From positions 280,932-344,931 of the forward strand of contig JALIZF010001477.1 of assembly GCA_029948255.1 (NCBI GenBank): DNA of 64,000 bases. The letters are read 5' to 3'. This DNA comes from Telmatactis stephensoni (taxonomy: Eukaryota; Cnidaria; Anthozoa; Actiniaria; Isophelliidae). A program made the translations under genes and the position numbers. The notes beneath the pieces were generated by a model. It was not told the DNA's origin. It ran no database searches and saw only the letters and a program-made list of their open reading frames with translations. Positions 10,501 to 22,500 of the stretch are shown here, one piece after another; position 1 is the stretch's first letter; each line of letters begins with the position of its first letter.

Positions 10501-13500
10501 AATATATAATGTTCGAGTTATTGGAATTCCGTTATCCGGGAAGTTCGAGTTATCGGGGATTCGAGTTATCAGGAGTTAGGGTTATCCGGGTTTGAGTTAT
10601 ATAGCGAATTATCGTGACCTCTCGGGTTATAGGAGTAGATATGGAATGACAGTACTGCGTCACCCAGAGCTCCGGAGCATCGGAAGCAACAAATGAATTA
10701 TTCCGGAGCAGCCGACAAACAAAAGAAATTCTTTGCGGAGCAAAATTAATTATTCCGGAGCAGTTGACAAACAAAAGAAATTCTTTCCAGTGCGTCCGAG
10801 GAACTAATGAATTACTGGGAACACTCCGTTGCGCAGCAACCGAACAACTTTTTCGGAGTTTCAACAAAAGAACGAGTTGGCACGCGCCACGCTTAAGCGT
10901 CTATTGTGTTCGATTCAACCACCTGCAAAAGGTATTGTTTACAATTCCTGGCTCTTTTTAGAATAGACAAAAGTTTAGTTAAGCAAGCGAATAGACCATT
11001 CAATAGTTGAGAGCGTGACGGCTTTTGTTCATGAAACGGCCACCTGTAGAGCTATTGTGTTTATCAGTTTCAATACCCAAAATAAACTTCGACATGTATT
11101 TGATTCAATGTCTCAAAATAAAGCAACTGTCAAACAAAACACGACGCAACCATTCGTATGCTATTGACTATTTATTCTACTGCTTCTAGTAACCATGGAA
11201 ACCATCTTTCGAGCTGGTCCACAGGGATCCCAAACAAGATCAAATGTTATTTTATTAAGTACAACAAATACTGTCTTCAGTTCCCTCTAGCTTTAATTTG
11301 TTTTCGAAAAAGAGAGTCTCTCCAGCCGGATTCGAACCGACGGCCTCAGGAACTACAATCCTGCGCTCTAACCGACTGAGCTATGAAGAGAGTACACGTA
11401 GAGGATAGTATATTTTGACCATTTATTCTCGGCCTTAACGAAATTTAGAACCACTCTGTAAGGAACAAATCAGTCTCAAAGTCATTCCTTTTATTCAAGT
11501 AATCGATTTTACAATTCACTTGATTCTTCTTGGTGGTCGTCCACGAGTTTTAATTTCTTGGTTTTTAGGGACTGTTGGTGTACAGCGTTACAGTCTGTAC
11601 AGCGACAAAATTTAACTTTAGTGGTCTGAGCATTGGCTGGAAAGACGTGCGTACAAACATCACACTCGATGTATTCGTTTTCGCGACAGTAATATGCTTC
11701 ACGCCACAAACAGCAAGGGCATTCAACCACCGGAATGGAGTAAAACTTCACAAAGTCACGGCAAACGTGACACTCTCTGGGTTCCTCATCCGATTCGGAA
11801 AGCTCCGGTTCGGAACTCACCTCTGGCTCTAAGCTTTCACCAACACTTTCAGCGTCCGACTCGAAACTTTCTCTTTCAGAGGATTCGTCACTAGTTTCAC
11901 TGTCTGCTTCGTCCTCTTCCGGTTGCCTAGCAACCAGATGCGCCAGCAACGTCTTATTACGGATCAGTTTCTTGTCAATACCGATCTCCGATAATCCTTG
12001 AGTGAACGTTTTCAACCCACGAGGTACTTTGACTTCAAGATTGAAAGGTAACATGGCATACTCGATAAGCTCTGCCATGCTGGTCACGGGAATTCTTCGT
12101 TCGTGATACAGCATCTCCCCATGGGAATTCCAGTATAAAATACTTTTTGAAGCCGCCAGAGTATGAAGAAACGCTAGAGCCTTATCTTCTGGAATACTCT
12201 GGGAGAGTTCCTGTAGAATTTCTTCAATATCTTCCTTGTCCCACAAGTCCCGTTCTGCGTCAACACTTCCGTCATGAGAATATTCAGAACTGCGTTCAGT
12301 GTCAGTGGAATCGCTACGTGCTCTTTTCATGTTGCTCCCTCGAAGGATCAACGTCAAAATGAGCTTCTTCTTTCTAGACACAAATACTTATAACAAAAAC
12401 AGGCTTAAAGCTGCCATCAGGGGTGACATGACATCGGATACAAAACCATCGCCCCGCTGAGCAAGAATTTGTTTTTTGGTTTTGAAAGGAACGGATGGAT
12501 TGGCTAATTTACGTATGTCGTCCACGTGCTTTCTTAGTCTTTCTTTGCATTGTGTGTATCCTTCATGGGGATCAGGCCTCTCGATAAATTCGAGCAAACT
12601 TCACAAATGGCATGAACCTGTTCTGGACTAGCGGTAGTCAGCAAAAGCCTTCTTTGGTGAGGAAAACAATTGGTTAAATGACACAAATAGCCAAAATTTT
12701 CTCTTAGCAAGTGGCTCATGTTGTCTGCACAGCCGATTGCATCAAATGAAAGGACGGCAGAAAAACATTCCTATTTATCCCTTTTTCCATTGTCAACTAA
12801 AGGCAGTTGGAATTCTATCATTTGAAGGATATGATCTACACTAGAATCTAGTTCCCTAGCTAGAATCTACACTAGAATCTAGTAGAATCTAGTATCTACA
12901 CTAGAATCTAGTAGAATCTAGTATCTAGCTAGAATCTAGTAGAATCTAGTATCTAGCTAGAATCTAGTATCTAGTAGAATCTAGTATCTAGCTAGAATCT
13001 AGAATCTAGCTATAATCTAGTAGAATCTAGAATCTAGCTAGAATCTAGTAGAATCTAGTATCTAGTAGAATCTAGAATCTAGCTAGAATCTACACTAGAC
13101 TATATTAAAATCTAGTAACTAGCTATAATCTAGTAGAATCTAGCTTGAATCTAGTAGAATCTAGTATCTAGCTAGAATCTAGTATCTAGCTAGAATCTAG
13201 TAGAATCTAGTATCTAGTAGAATCTACACTAGATAGAATGTTAAATCTATTCTATTCAGATTTAGGTCATAGCCCATAAATAGCGTTTCCTTCAAGAATG
13301 GGTCTCATTCTTCAAAAGACGTGAGATGGTGCGGATGTGTCCTATATGCGGCAAGCCGCAACAAAACATATACACTCATTTAAGTAGAACTCATAAGTTG
13401 GACAATTCGCAGCGGACGTATTGGCTTGGTCAGGAAAAATGCACAAAATGGGGTCAGCGGTTTACTCCCTATCCCCAGACGAAGCCTGTGGAAACCAAAT

Positions 13501-16500
13501 GTGACCGCTTTCGGCTACTTCATCCCTTCACGGCCTTAGTGGCTGGAATAACCGGCTCTGGAAAGACGGTCTGGGTTCAGAACCTTCTTGAGCATGGAGC
13601 TCAAGTCATTCATCCCCCGCCCCAACGTATTGTATGGAGTTATTCCCAGTGGCAACTGGCCTACGACCAGATGCTCAAAACGGTACCTGGGATCGAGTTT
13701 GTCAAAGGAATACCTCATGACCTCGACGAAGATTGGTACTTTGACCCCAAGATCAACAATGTGATGGTCATCGATGACCAAATGACCGAGACCTCCAACG
13801 ACAAACGAATCCTGAATTTGTTTACAAAGGGTTCCCATCACCGAAATCTCAGTGTCGTGTTCCTCTTGCAAAATGTTTATTTTCAAGGCAAGATCATGCG
13901 CACCTTGAGTCTGAATGCATCGTACCTCGTCTTGTTTAAAAACCCCAGAGACAAATTGCAGATGATGACGTTAGGAAAACAAATGTACCCAGGAAAGACG
14001 GAACAGTTTGTTCAAAAGTACGAGACCACCGTTTAGCGGTCGTACGGCTACCTGTTCGTCGATCTCAAACCCAACACCAGGGAGGAGTGTCGATTGCGTA
14101 CGAATGTTCTCCCGAACGACGCCCACCTATCGCAGACTGGAGGCCAAACAGATTCGATGAAGACCATGGCTAACTATTTTGAGCGTCAGGGGTACTTACA
14201 GTCACCCGTTCTTAAAGTCATGCAGGAATTGGCAGAACAGATGGACACTATTTTGAATGACCCTTCCCTACCTCCGGAGGTGAAAATCAAACAATATGAG
14301 CCGCTGTTGACTCGTTACCTCGTCCATCAACAGCAACTCTCCAATAACGATTTCACGATACCGAGACAGGAACCAACCGTACCAACCATATCTGTTCAGA
14401 GTCAGCCTCCTAACGTGACGACCTCAGAAAACGTCTCTACAGCAACTCTGCCTAGTGACAGTGGTATTCCCACAGCAACACCGAAAGAACCCTCCTTTCT
14501 TCAACGTCTGACATCCAAAGTTAGAACGCCTTTTAAAACTGCTAGTTCACAGGAAATACCGTCGACCCCATTAAAAGCTCCCTCGGATCAACCCACTCTT
14601 TTTACTCCTCTGTCGAGTGCAGTCCCAGGAGAGTTTCCACCTACTCCCCCATCGAGCCAAGAAAAACCTCTCAGGTGGATACGTTACCAAGATGAGCACA
14701 AGTACAGAGGACAGGTATTCCAACCCTCAAGACGTTCAGAACTATTGAGAGCCGTGATTAAATCTATTCCTGGCTGGGAAAAACATTAAGAAATTGAGTG
14801 TAACTTAAGATAATATATTAAAGCCAGAGGGAACTGAAAACAGTATTTGTTGTACTTAATAAAATAACATTTGATCTTGTTTGGGATCCCTGTGGACCAG
14901 CTCGAAAGATGGTTTCCATGGTTACTAGAAGCAGTAGAATAAATAGTCAATAGCATACGAATGGTTGCGTCGTGTTTTGTTTGACAGTTGCTTTATTTTG
15001 AGACATTGAATCAAATACATGTCGAAGTTTATTTTGGGTATTGAAACTGATAAACACAATAGCTCTACAGGTGGCCGTTTCATGAACAAAAGCCGTCACG
15101 CTCTCAACTATTGAATGTCTATTCGCTTGCTTAACTAAACTTTTGTCTATTCTAAAAAGAGCCAGGAATTGTAAACAATACCTTTTGCAGGTGGTTGAAT
15201 CGAACACAATAGACGCTTAAGCGTGGCGCGTGCCAACTCGTTCTTTTGTTTGAAACTCCGAAAAAGTTGTTCGGTTGCTGCGCAACGGAGTGTTCCCAGT
15301 ATTTCATTAGTTCCTCAGGACGCACCGGAAAGAATTTCTTTTGTTTGTCAACTGCTCCGGAATAATTAATTTTGCTCCGCAAAGAATTTCTTTTGTTTGT
15401 CGGCTGCTCCGGAATAATTCATTTGTTGCTTCCGATGCTCCGGAGCTCTGGGTGACAGCAGTACTGTCATTCCATATCTACTTATAGGGAGTTCAAACTA
15501 TTAGGCGGAGATCACGAGGAGGAGTTCGTGTTATCGTGACCTCTCGAGTTATCGTGGGGAGCTCGAGTTATCGAGAGTTCAAGTTATCCAGAGTTCGAAT
15601 TATCTCTCAAGTTACAAGGAGTTCGTATTATCGGTGGTTCGAGTTATCGAGGGGTCGTATTAAATCTATGGGACAAATCCGGCCAAAGGGGAAAATCGAG
15701 TTATTCCGAGCTTCGAGTTACCGTCAGTTTAATGTAGCACTCAGGCATCCACAAAGTTAAATGAATTCATGCCAATGCATTTGTACTACGGTTGCTCAAA
15801 ATCGTCTTATCAAATTACAGTCAGAGCTTCAGTCTGGGCGGGGAAAATTTTCTTCTGATCTGGAAGATTTTTACGAGAACGAAATGCAATGCATTCCCCT
15901 TTCCTCCTCTAAATGGCCTTAAAATGCAACCATACCATCCAAAAAGAATGCAATAGAACACTAAAATACATGTAAAAGATGTGAATTATTTTATTTTCGA
16001 TAAATTTCTTTTTAACTATATTTGAATATATCGATCAAAGATTGGGCTACCTTTGTAACATCTAAGGGGCAGAAAACTCCCCTCCCCTCCTCCCCACCCC
16101 TTAATATGATTAATACCAAGATAAAATGGTGCATCTCTGTCATTCATCGAGCTAGGTCGTTTCTCTGAATACAGTTTGTAAACAAACACTGGATTTCTTT
16201 CCGGCAAACTTTTTGTGGTGGAAAAAGCTTTAGGTTTAACTGCTCTTATATTTCTAGGCTCGGGTCCGGTTCTTGTTTTCGTCTCCCTTTCAGAATATTC
16301 CAAATATTTTGTTCCATCTACATTTTAAGAAGTTGAACGTCTCCCCACTTCATATGACGATGCTCGTCACAACCTCTCAATCCAAAATTAATAGAGTTCA
16401 TAAACCAGAGTCTGTTTTAGCAAGGCTTCAGCATTTGAAATTGCAAATAAGTTCTTTTCGTATAAAATGTTTACTTCTTTGTCGCTTATAGCTTCTGCTG

Positions 16501-19500
16501 CGTTTGGCTTGTTACCTTTGCCTCGAGCTTGCAGTGCTTGTCTCACTTGCTCAAACTCTTTATCTTTAATAATTCTGACAGGATACTTCCAGGCTTTCAA
16601 GTGCCAATTAAAGCTACAAATTAGCCCTCTTAAGCTTGACGGCTTGAAATCTTCGCCATCGTTTCTTCTAACAGCAACTATAAATTCGCTGATATAACCA
16701 TTAAGCTCTTCTCGTGCCATTTCCTCGATTCGTTTTTGCCTTCGAGAAACTCGGTCAACTAACATCTCTTCGTGTTTTCGAAAGAGTGTTTTTGTTTTTT
16801 TGCTCTTCAGTAAACCTGGCCATAGTTTTTTTTAGAGACACAAATCTTCTTGATTTTTCATGATCAGCCATCCTCGTAAAACATCTTTTAGCTGTTATTT
16901 ATAATGAGACAAAACTACCAACAGCTCGAGCTCACTTAAATTACTTTGTGAACAGAGAGAAAACTGCCAGTTTACCTTGACAGGTGCTTTATAATTGGAC
17001 GAAACGCTTTTTTCACGTGTGAGAAAATCGTTTCGCCTTTCTGATTGGCTAGCAGTAGTCGCGAAATGGGTTTTCACACAAGTAAATTCCATCCGAAAAT
17101 CTCAGTATGTATAAAATAAATGTAAATACTTTATTGACAGGCATATAGGACATACCAGATATCATGGCATTCGTGTTTATTCGGAAAATATTTATCACAC
17201 TCACGAACACTTTTACTGAGAGAGAAACCGTCCAATATTCATGCAAACAGTGAAACCCCCACGTATATGAATAACTAGACGCACACGTGCGTTCACTCGT
17301 GCCCCTGGAGCCCTTTTTAAGAGAGGCTCCAATGACCGGCCCCGTTCGTACTCTTCCCCGAGCCGTTTCAAGCATTCTTCACCATTCCGGGAAATAGCTA
17401 ACCATAACATAATGACCTTTTTGTGCTTACTAGCTTTCATAAAGCCAGTAACGCACTATGTCATCGGGTATGTAAGAGTGAGTGTAATTCGGATTTTGCC
17501 GAGGTTATTACGAAGTGTCATCTCGTGTCATCTCGGCGAAAAGTTATGCGAGACGGTTTAAGACGATTATTCCAATTATTCCAATCAAATATAACCTTGG
17601 TTTATCATGAAAATGTTCCTGGTATAACAAATTAGTCTTTTCTTGATGAATATAGTCGTTAATCAAAGATTTTTTGAGACAATTTTCAATAAATATGGCG
17701 TTTACGACGATCTCCCGAAAGAAGACATTCTGAACGAACTGAGAGCACCCGTGCAAGCATGGGATTGAGAGCTTGATTACACGGTGAGTTTATACCGTTT
17801 TGAATGAAATAATCTTGTGCTATTTTGCCTACACAGCCAGATGTAGTTTTCAGCGCGCGATGTACACAAGCTCTTTTCGATTTGTGGTTTTGCAGATTTC
17901 TGTAATAGTGCTTGTTGAGAATTTCGGCGACCATTAGTTTGGATCACGGCGTTCGTCGATCTCACTGACGATTGTTGGTTTTACGCTATAGCTAGTTACT
18001 CGTGCCCAGGCCTTTAGGCCGGGAACGAGTTATAAAATGCAAATGTTTTTTTTTTCTCTTTTCGTCGCCAGAAGAGGCCTTTCTTGCGCAATCGGTCACG
18101 TGTTAAAGCTCCTGATGACGCCAGTCAGGAACTTTAGGAATGCAAGATGGCGGACAGCCCAAAAAATGGCTTTCAGAGACAGGCTTTTCCAGTAGTGAGA
18201 CAATAGAAAATGGAGCTTTTAACTCGAGATATACCTAGACACTTATAAGAGCTTCAGAATGGGCTGTTATTTTGAGCTTGATCTCCAATACTTTGACCAA
18301 ATATCGAACTCCGATGGAGTACTTGAAAACTGAAGCTCTCGCGACTCGTAGCAATAACCTTTGAGCTGGAAATCTACGAATTTCTCACCCTACATGTTGC
18401 TAAACGAACGCATATAGAGGCAAGTCAATTATATTTTTCATTCAAGCATTCAAGAGATCTTGAGATGTTTTTGTAATGAATTTTAACACAATTCTGGCCA
18501 GACAATTTATTTATATATTTTCATGGAATCAAGGCTCTATTTGACCTGATGCGTTTGGTCACGTAATAGATAAAACATCTGAAACACGAACGCCGAAAAA
18601 ATACACGATTTGTTATTGTGTCAAAAACGTCGTTGTAGAAGTCTTTACAGCAAACAATTGAGATATATAGTGAAATAAAAAGTTGAATAAACTGGTATAT
18701 TTTTGCATGTTGGGATAAAGGCAAACACTAAGCTGCTGACAGACAAATTGACTAATCAGATATTCTCTAAAAAGGTCAAAAAAGGTCTTTATTATATATT
18801 TTTCATTCAAGCATTCAAGAGATCTTGAGACATTTTTGTAATGAATTTTAACACAATTCTGGCCAGACAATTTATTTATATATTTTCATGGAATCAAGGC
18901 TCTATTTGACCTGATGCGTTTGGTCACGTATTAAATAGATAAAACATCTGAAACATGAACGCCGAAAAAATACACGATTTGTTATTGTGTCAAAAACGTC
19001 GTTGTAGAAGTCTTTGCAGCAAAAAATTAAGATATATAGTGAAATAAAAAGTTGAATAAACTGGTATATTTTTGCATGTTGGGATAAAGGCAAACACTAA
19101 GGTGCTGACAGACAAATTGACTAATCAGATATTCTCTAAAAAGGTCAAAAAAGGTCTTTATTATGTTACGGTTAAGTGAAGAATGCGTGAAACGGCTCGG
19201 GGAAGAGTACGCACGGGGCCGGTCACTGAAGGGCTCCCGGGGCACGAGTGAACGCACGTGTGCGTCTAGTTAGCATTTTAAAATACAAAAGTTTCTTATA
19301 TTTCTTTGCATTCCTGACATTAATTTCACTGTTGATTAGGTTTGAAACTTCGGCGTGTTTACTCTTAGGTTTAAGTCTGGGTGAGTAAACTGGGTTTTAT
19401 TCAATTAAATATTTTTAATATTGAAATTAAATTTACCTTTCTTGAATGGATCCTTTGTGTCCTTGGGGATGTCTATATAGTGTTTTGGAAACTTTTGCTA

Positions 19501-22500
19501 CCTCTCGATTGAGGCGTACTGCATGACCTTGTTTTAGTTGTTTTAAAATGTGAAATGTCACGGTGATGTCACGCAAGGTGTGCAGAATCCCCATGAAAGC
19601 TTGAAATTTTGATTTTGTGACAAAGAACTTGCATGTATGTGCTTTTGCTTTCATGTTTATTTTTCATGAACTGTATTTAATTACTTCAAATTAGATTATA
19701 TTTATTTGAATAATTTCGTAATCTTAGAGCAACCATAGTTAAACTGTGATATATAATCAAAGTAATTTTAAAATACTAACTAATTGTAAAAAAATTCTTT
19801 GTTTTCCATTGTTTAGCTAGTACAATTTATAATAATAATGATAATAATAATAATAATAATGAACATTTATATAGCGCCTATCCAAAATCAGCTCTAGGCG
19901 CTTTACAGATTAAGTGCAATCACTCTACTTCTTTCATGGTTTTAGTCATTACATATATTTCTACAGTTTTGTTATCTTTTCTCTCGACTTGTTGTTTTTG
20001 ATTATTTTACCTGTAACCACATGTCCTCTTAGAGGGCTTTTAAGGATTTTATATTATAAAATATTTAAATATATTATGAAAATATATTATAAAAGATTTA
20101 AATTTTTAATAAAATGGTTTTATTTGGTGATTTGTATTGTTTTTTTTTTTTGGTATTCAATTGACTCTTGTTTTGACTTTTTGTTTCTATTTACAAATTG
20201 TCAGTACAGTTATACCAGTAAGCACATGTTGTCGTAGACAGCTTTTGTTTGAATCGGCTAACTTAAACAAAAAAATTCTTGATTAGTCAGTTTGTCTGTC
20301 AACATATTAGTGTTTGCCTTTGTCTTTCTATTATCATGCATGTGTATTAGATATCTCCAACATGCAAAAATATACCAGTTTATTCAACTTCTTATTTCAC
20401 TATATATCTCAATTGTTTGCTGTAAAGACTTCTACAACGGCATATTTGACACAATAACAAATCGTGTATTTTTTCGTTCATGTTTCGGATGTTTTATATA
20501 TGAATAAAAGACGTTACGTGACCAAACGCGAAATACAAGGTCAATGGAATCTAGTTTCATGCCATTCCGATATTAAATTAAAATTCAGTACAAAAACCTC
20601 TCAAGATCTCTTGAATGCTTGAATGAGGAATATAATTGACTTGCTTCTATGTATGTTCGTTTAGCAACATGTAGGATGAGAAATTCGTAGATTTCCAGCT
20701 CATAGGAAATAGTCTTTATCGCGAGGGCATTGTTCCAAGTACTCCATTTAGAGTTCGATATTTGGTCAAAGTATTGGAGATGAAGCTCAAAATAACAGCC
20801 CATTCTGAAGCTCTTGTAAGTATATAGGTATATCTTGAGTTAAAAGCTCCAAATTACATTGTTCTACTGTAGGAAAAGCCTGTCCCTGAAAGCTATTTTC
20901 TTTGAAGTCGGCCATCTTGCATTCCTAAAGTTCCTGGCTTGCCTTCACTACGAAGAGTTTGCACGCGCTCAAAGGTGATGAATGAAGGGCATTGTTTCTT
21001 ACGCTCTTAACCTATCAGGAGTGCACACGTCGCCGATTGCGCAAGAATGGCCTGTTCTCGAGACGAAATCAGAAGAAAAAAAAACATTTGCAGTTTATAA
21101 CTCGTTCCCGGCCTAAAGGCCTGGGCACGAGTAATAAACGGCAAAGGATATACTAAACGGGGGCAGAGGCGGAACGGAAAGGCGTCGAATTTTACCAAAG
21201 GCAGACTTTCAAGCAGAAATCGTCAAAAATACGAGCGGGTCATATTTTGGACCCCAAGCAACTATAACTAATCGTTAACGAAAACCACCACATGGCTTTT
21301 AGCATCGAATATTAAACAATCTTCGAGCGGCGCCATCGTGCCGGCGCAATGAGCACCTATTGTTTTCTATTTCTAAACCTAGGGTTTCCTATTTCATTTG
21401 GAACGGCTTCGTCAACACCATGTTTATCGAAAATTGGTCAAACGTTTTCCTTACAGATATCTTTATCAACTAAAGTGAACAATTTGGTATGGAGAGATAT
21501 ATTTTATAACCACAGAGCCTATATTTGATTATTAACAATCCACTTAAACACCCTCGGACGGGCGCACGGGGTTCGCATATCTTTCGAGTTGACACTTCGG
21601 CTCTACTTCGGAGATTTCCGAATAACACACGTACAGAGTGTGTGATACTGGCTTTTATAAAAAAAATGTCACTGTATCTGATCATGAGCAGCTGCTGTAG
21701 CTGTTTTCATACTAGTTTTTTTCATTAAATGGCAATTATAATCAAAAACTGTCAACGCTACAACTGATTAACTGAAACAAGTTTTCACTTTAAAACAATT
21801 CGGGTCCATAAAACCAACAAAGTGGGGAGGGAGAGGATATTGGCTCTACAGGGGCATTTACCTATACATGTATGGTACGTTAATAATAACGTATACCATT
21901 GTTGTTTATAGAAGAAACGAATTCGACGTCTTCACCTAAACACTCTGATGGGACCTGGATTAAATGGACAGCAGTAAGTTCAGTTTTACTGGTCATTGGA
22001 ATATTTCTGATCGTTTTCTCTAAAAAAGGTGCAAGAAAAACACTTTCAGCCTGCTACAAGGTAAATAGTTGTTGTTGTTGTTGTTGTTTTTAGGGGCGGA
22101 TTTAGGGGAGGGCTGCAAGGAGTGCGCACCCCTCCTGAGACGACTTTAAGTCCTTTTTTCTCAATATTTTTCCAAAATATCCTCTTGGCAGTTTCCAGTT
22201 TATATCATGGTGCACCCCCTCCTGAAGATAATCCTGGATCCACTCCTGACTTTGTTCTGTTTTCAAGCGAAAATTCAGTTTGATGCGATAATGGTGGTAC
22301 TGCAGGTGGAACGTACTGCATGGTCAACGCACTATGGTACTGACAATAATGACTTACTTTTCTTTCAAATTCTAGGCGTCGACGCTTCCGCTGAGATTCC
22401 CACGTTTGACGCGTTTATCTCCTACACCAGTAGTGACTTTGGCTGGGTGCGCGAGCATCTTATTCCTCTTATGGAAAGACATGGCATACACTACTTCATC

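Larger units (their letters stand above)
10634..15482. mobile_element. short Maverick/Polinton-type element, complete ends
   Basis: A 4849-bp element with the canonical Maverick signature: termini 5'-AG...CT-3', long TIRs (10634-11297 and 14817-15482, about 665 bp, roughly eight differences seen) and a 6-bp target duplication TATAGG at 10628-10633 and 15483-15488. Cargo: tRNA-Tyr and a zinc-ribbon gene plus a small frameshifted gene reading left, a TCTAG satellite in the middle, and an A32-like packaging ATPase gene reading right. Full Mavericks are 15-20 kb; polymerase B, integrase, protease and capsid genes are absent here. The near-identical TIRs argue for a recent insertion, so it probably moved in trans. 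It lies in the Ig4-TM intron of the receptor gene. Confidence 0.88.

Noticed and set aside
11575..12362. Plus-strand frames opposite the zinc-ribbon gene
   Set aside because: Antisense shadows; the minus frame has cysteine spacing, an acidic linker and a poly(A) signal.
12838..13238. CRISPR-like array
   Set aside because: There are no unique spacers between repeats; units are continuous satellite, and the genome is eukaryotic.
22207..22375. N-terminal extension of the TIR open frame as coding
   Set aside because: It lies upstream of a clear AATTCTAG acceptor and is MITE/intron sequence; the frame is open by chance.
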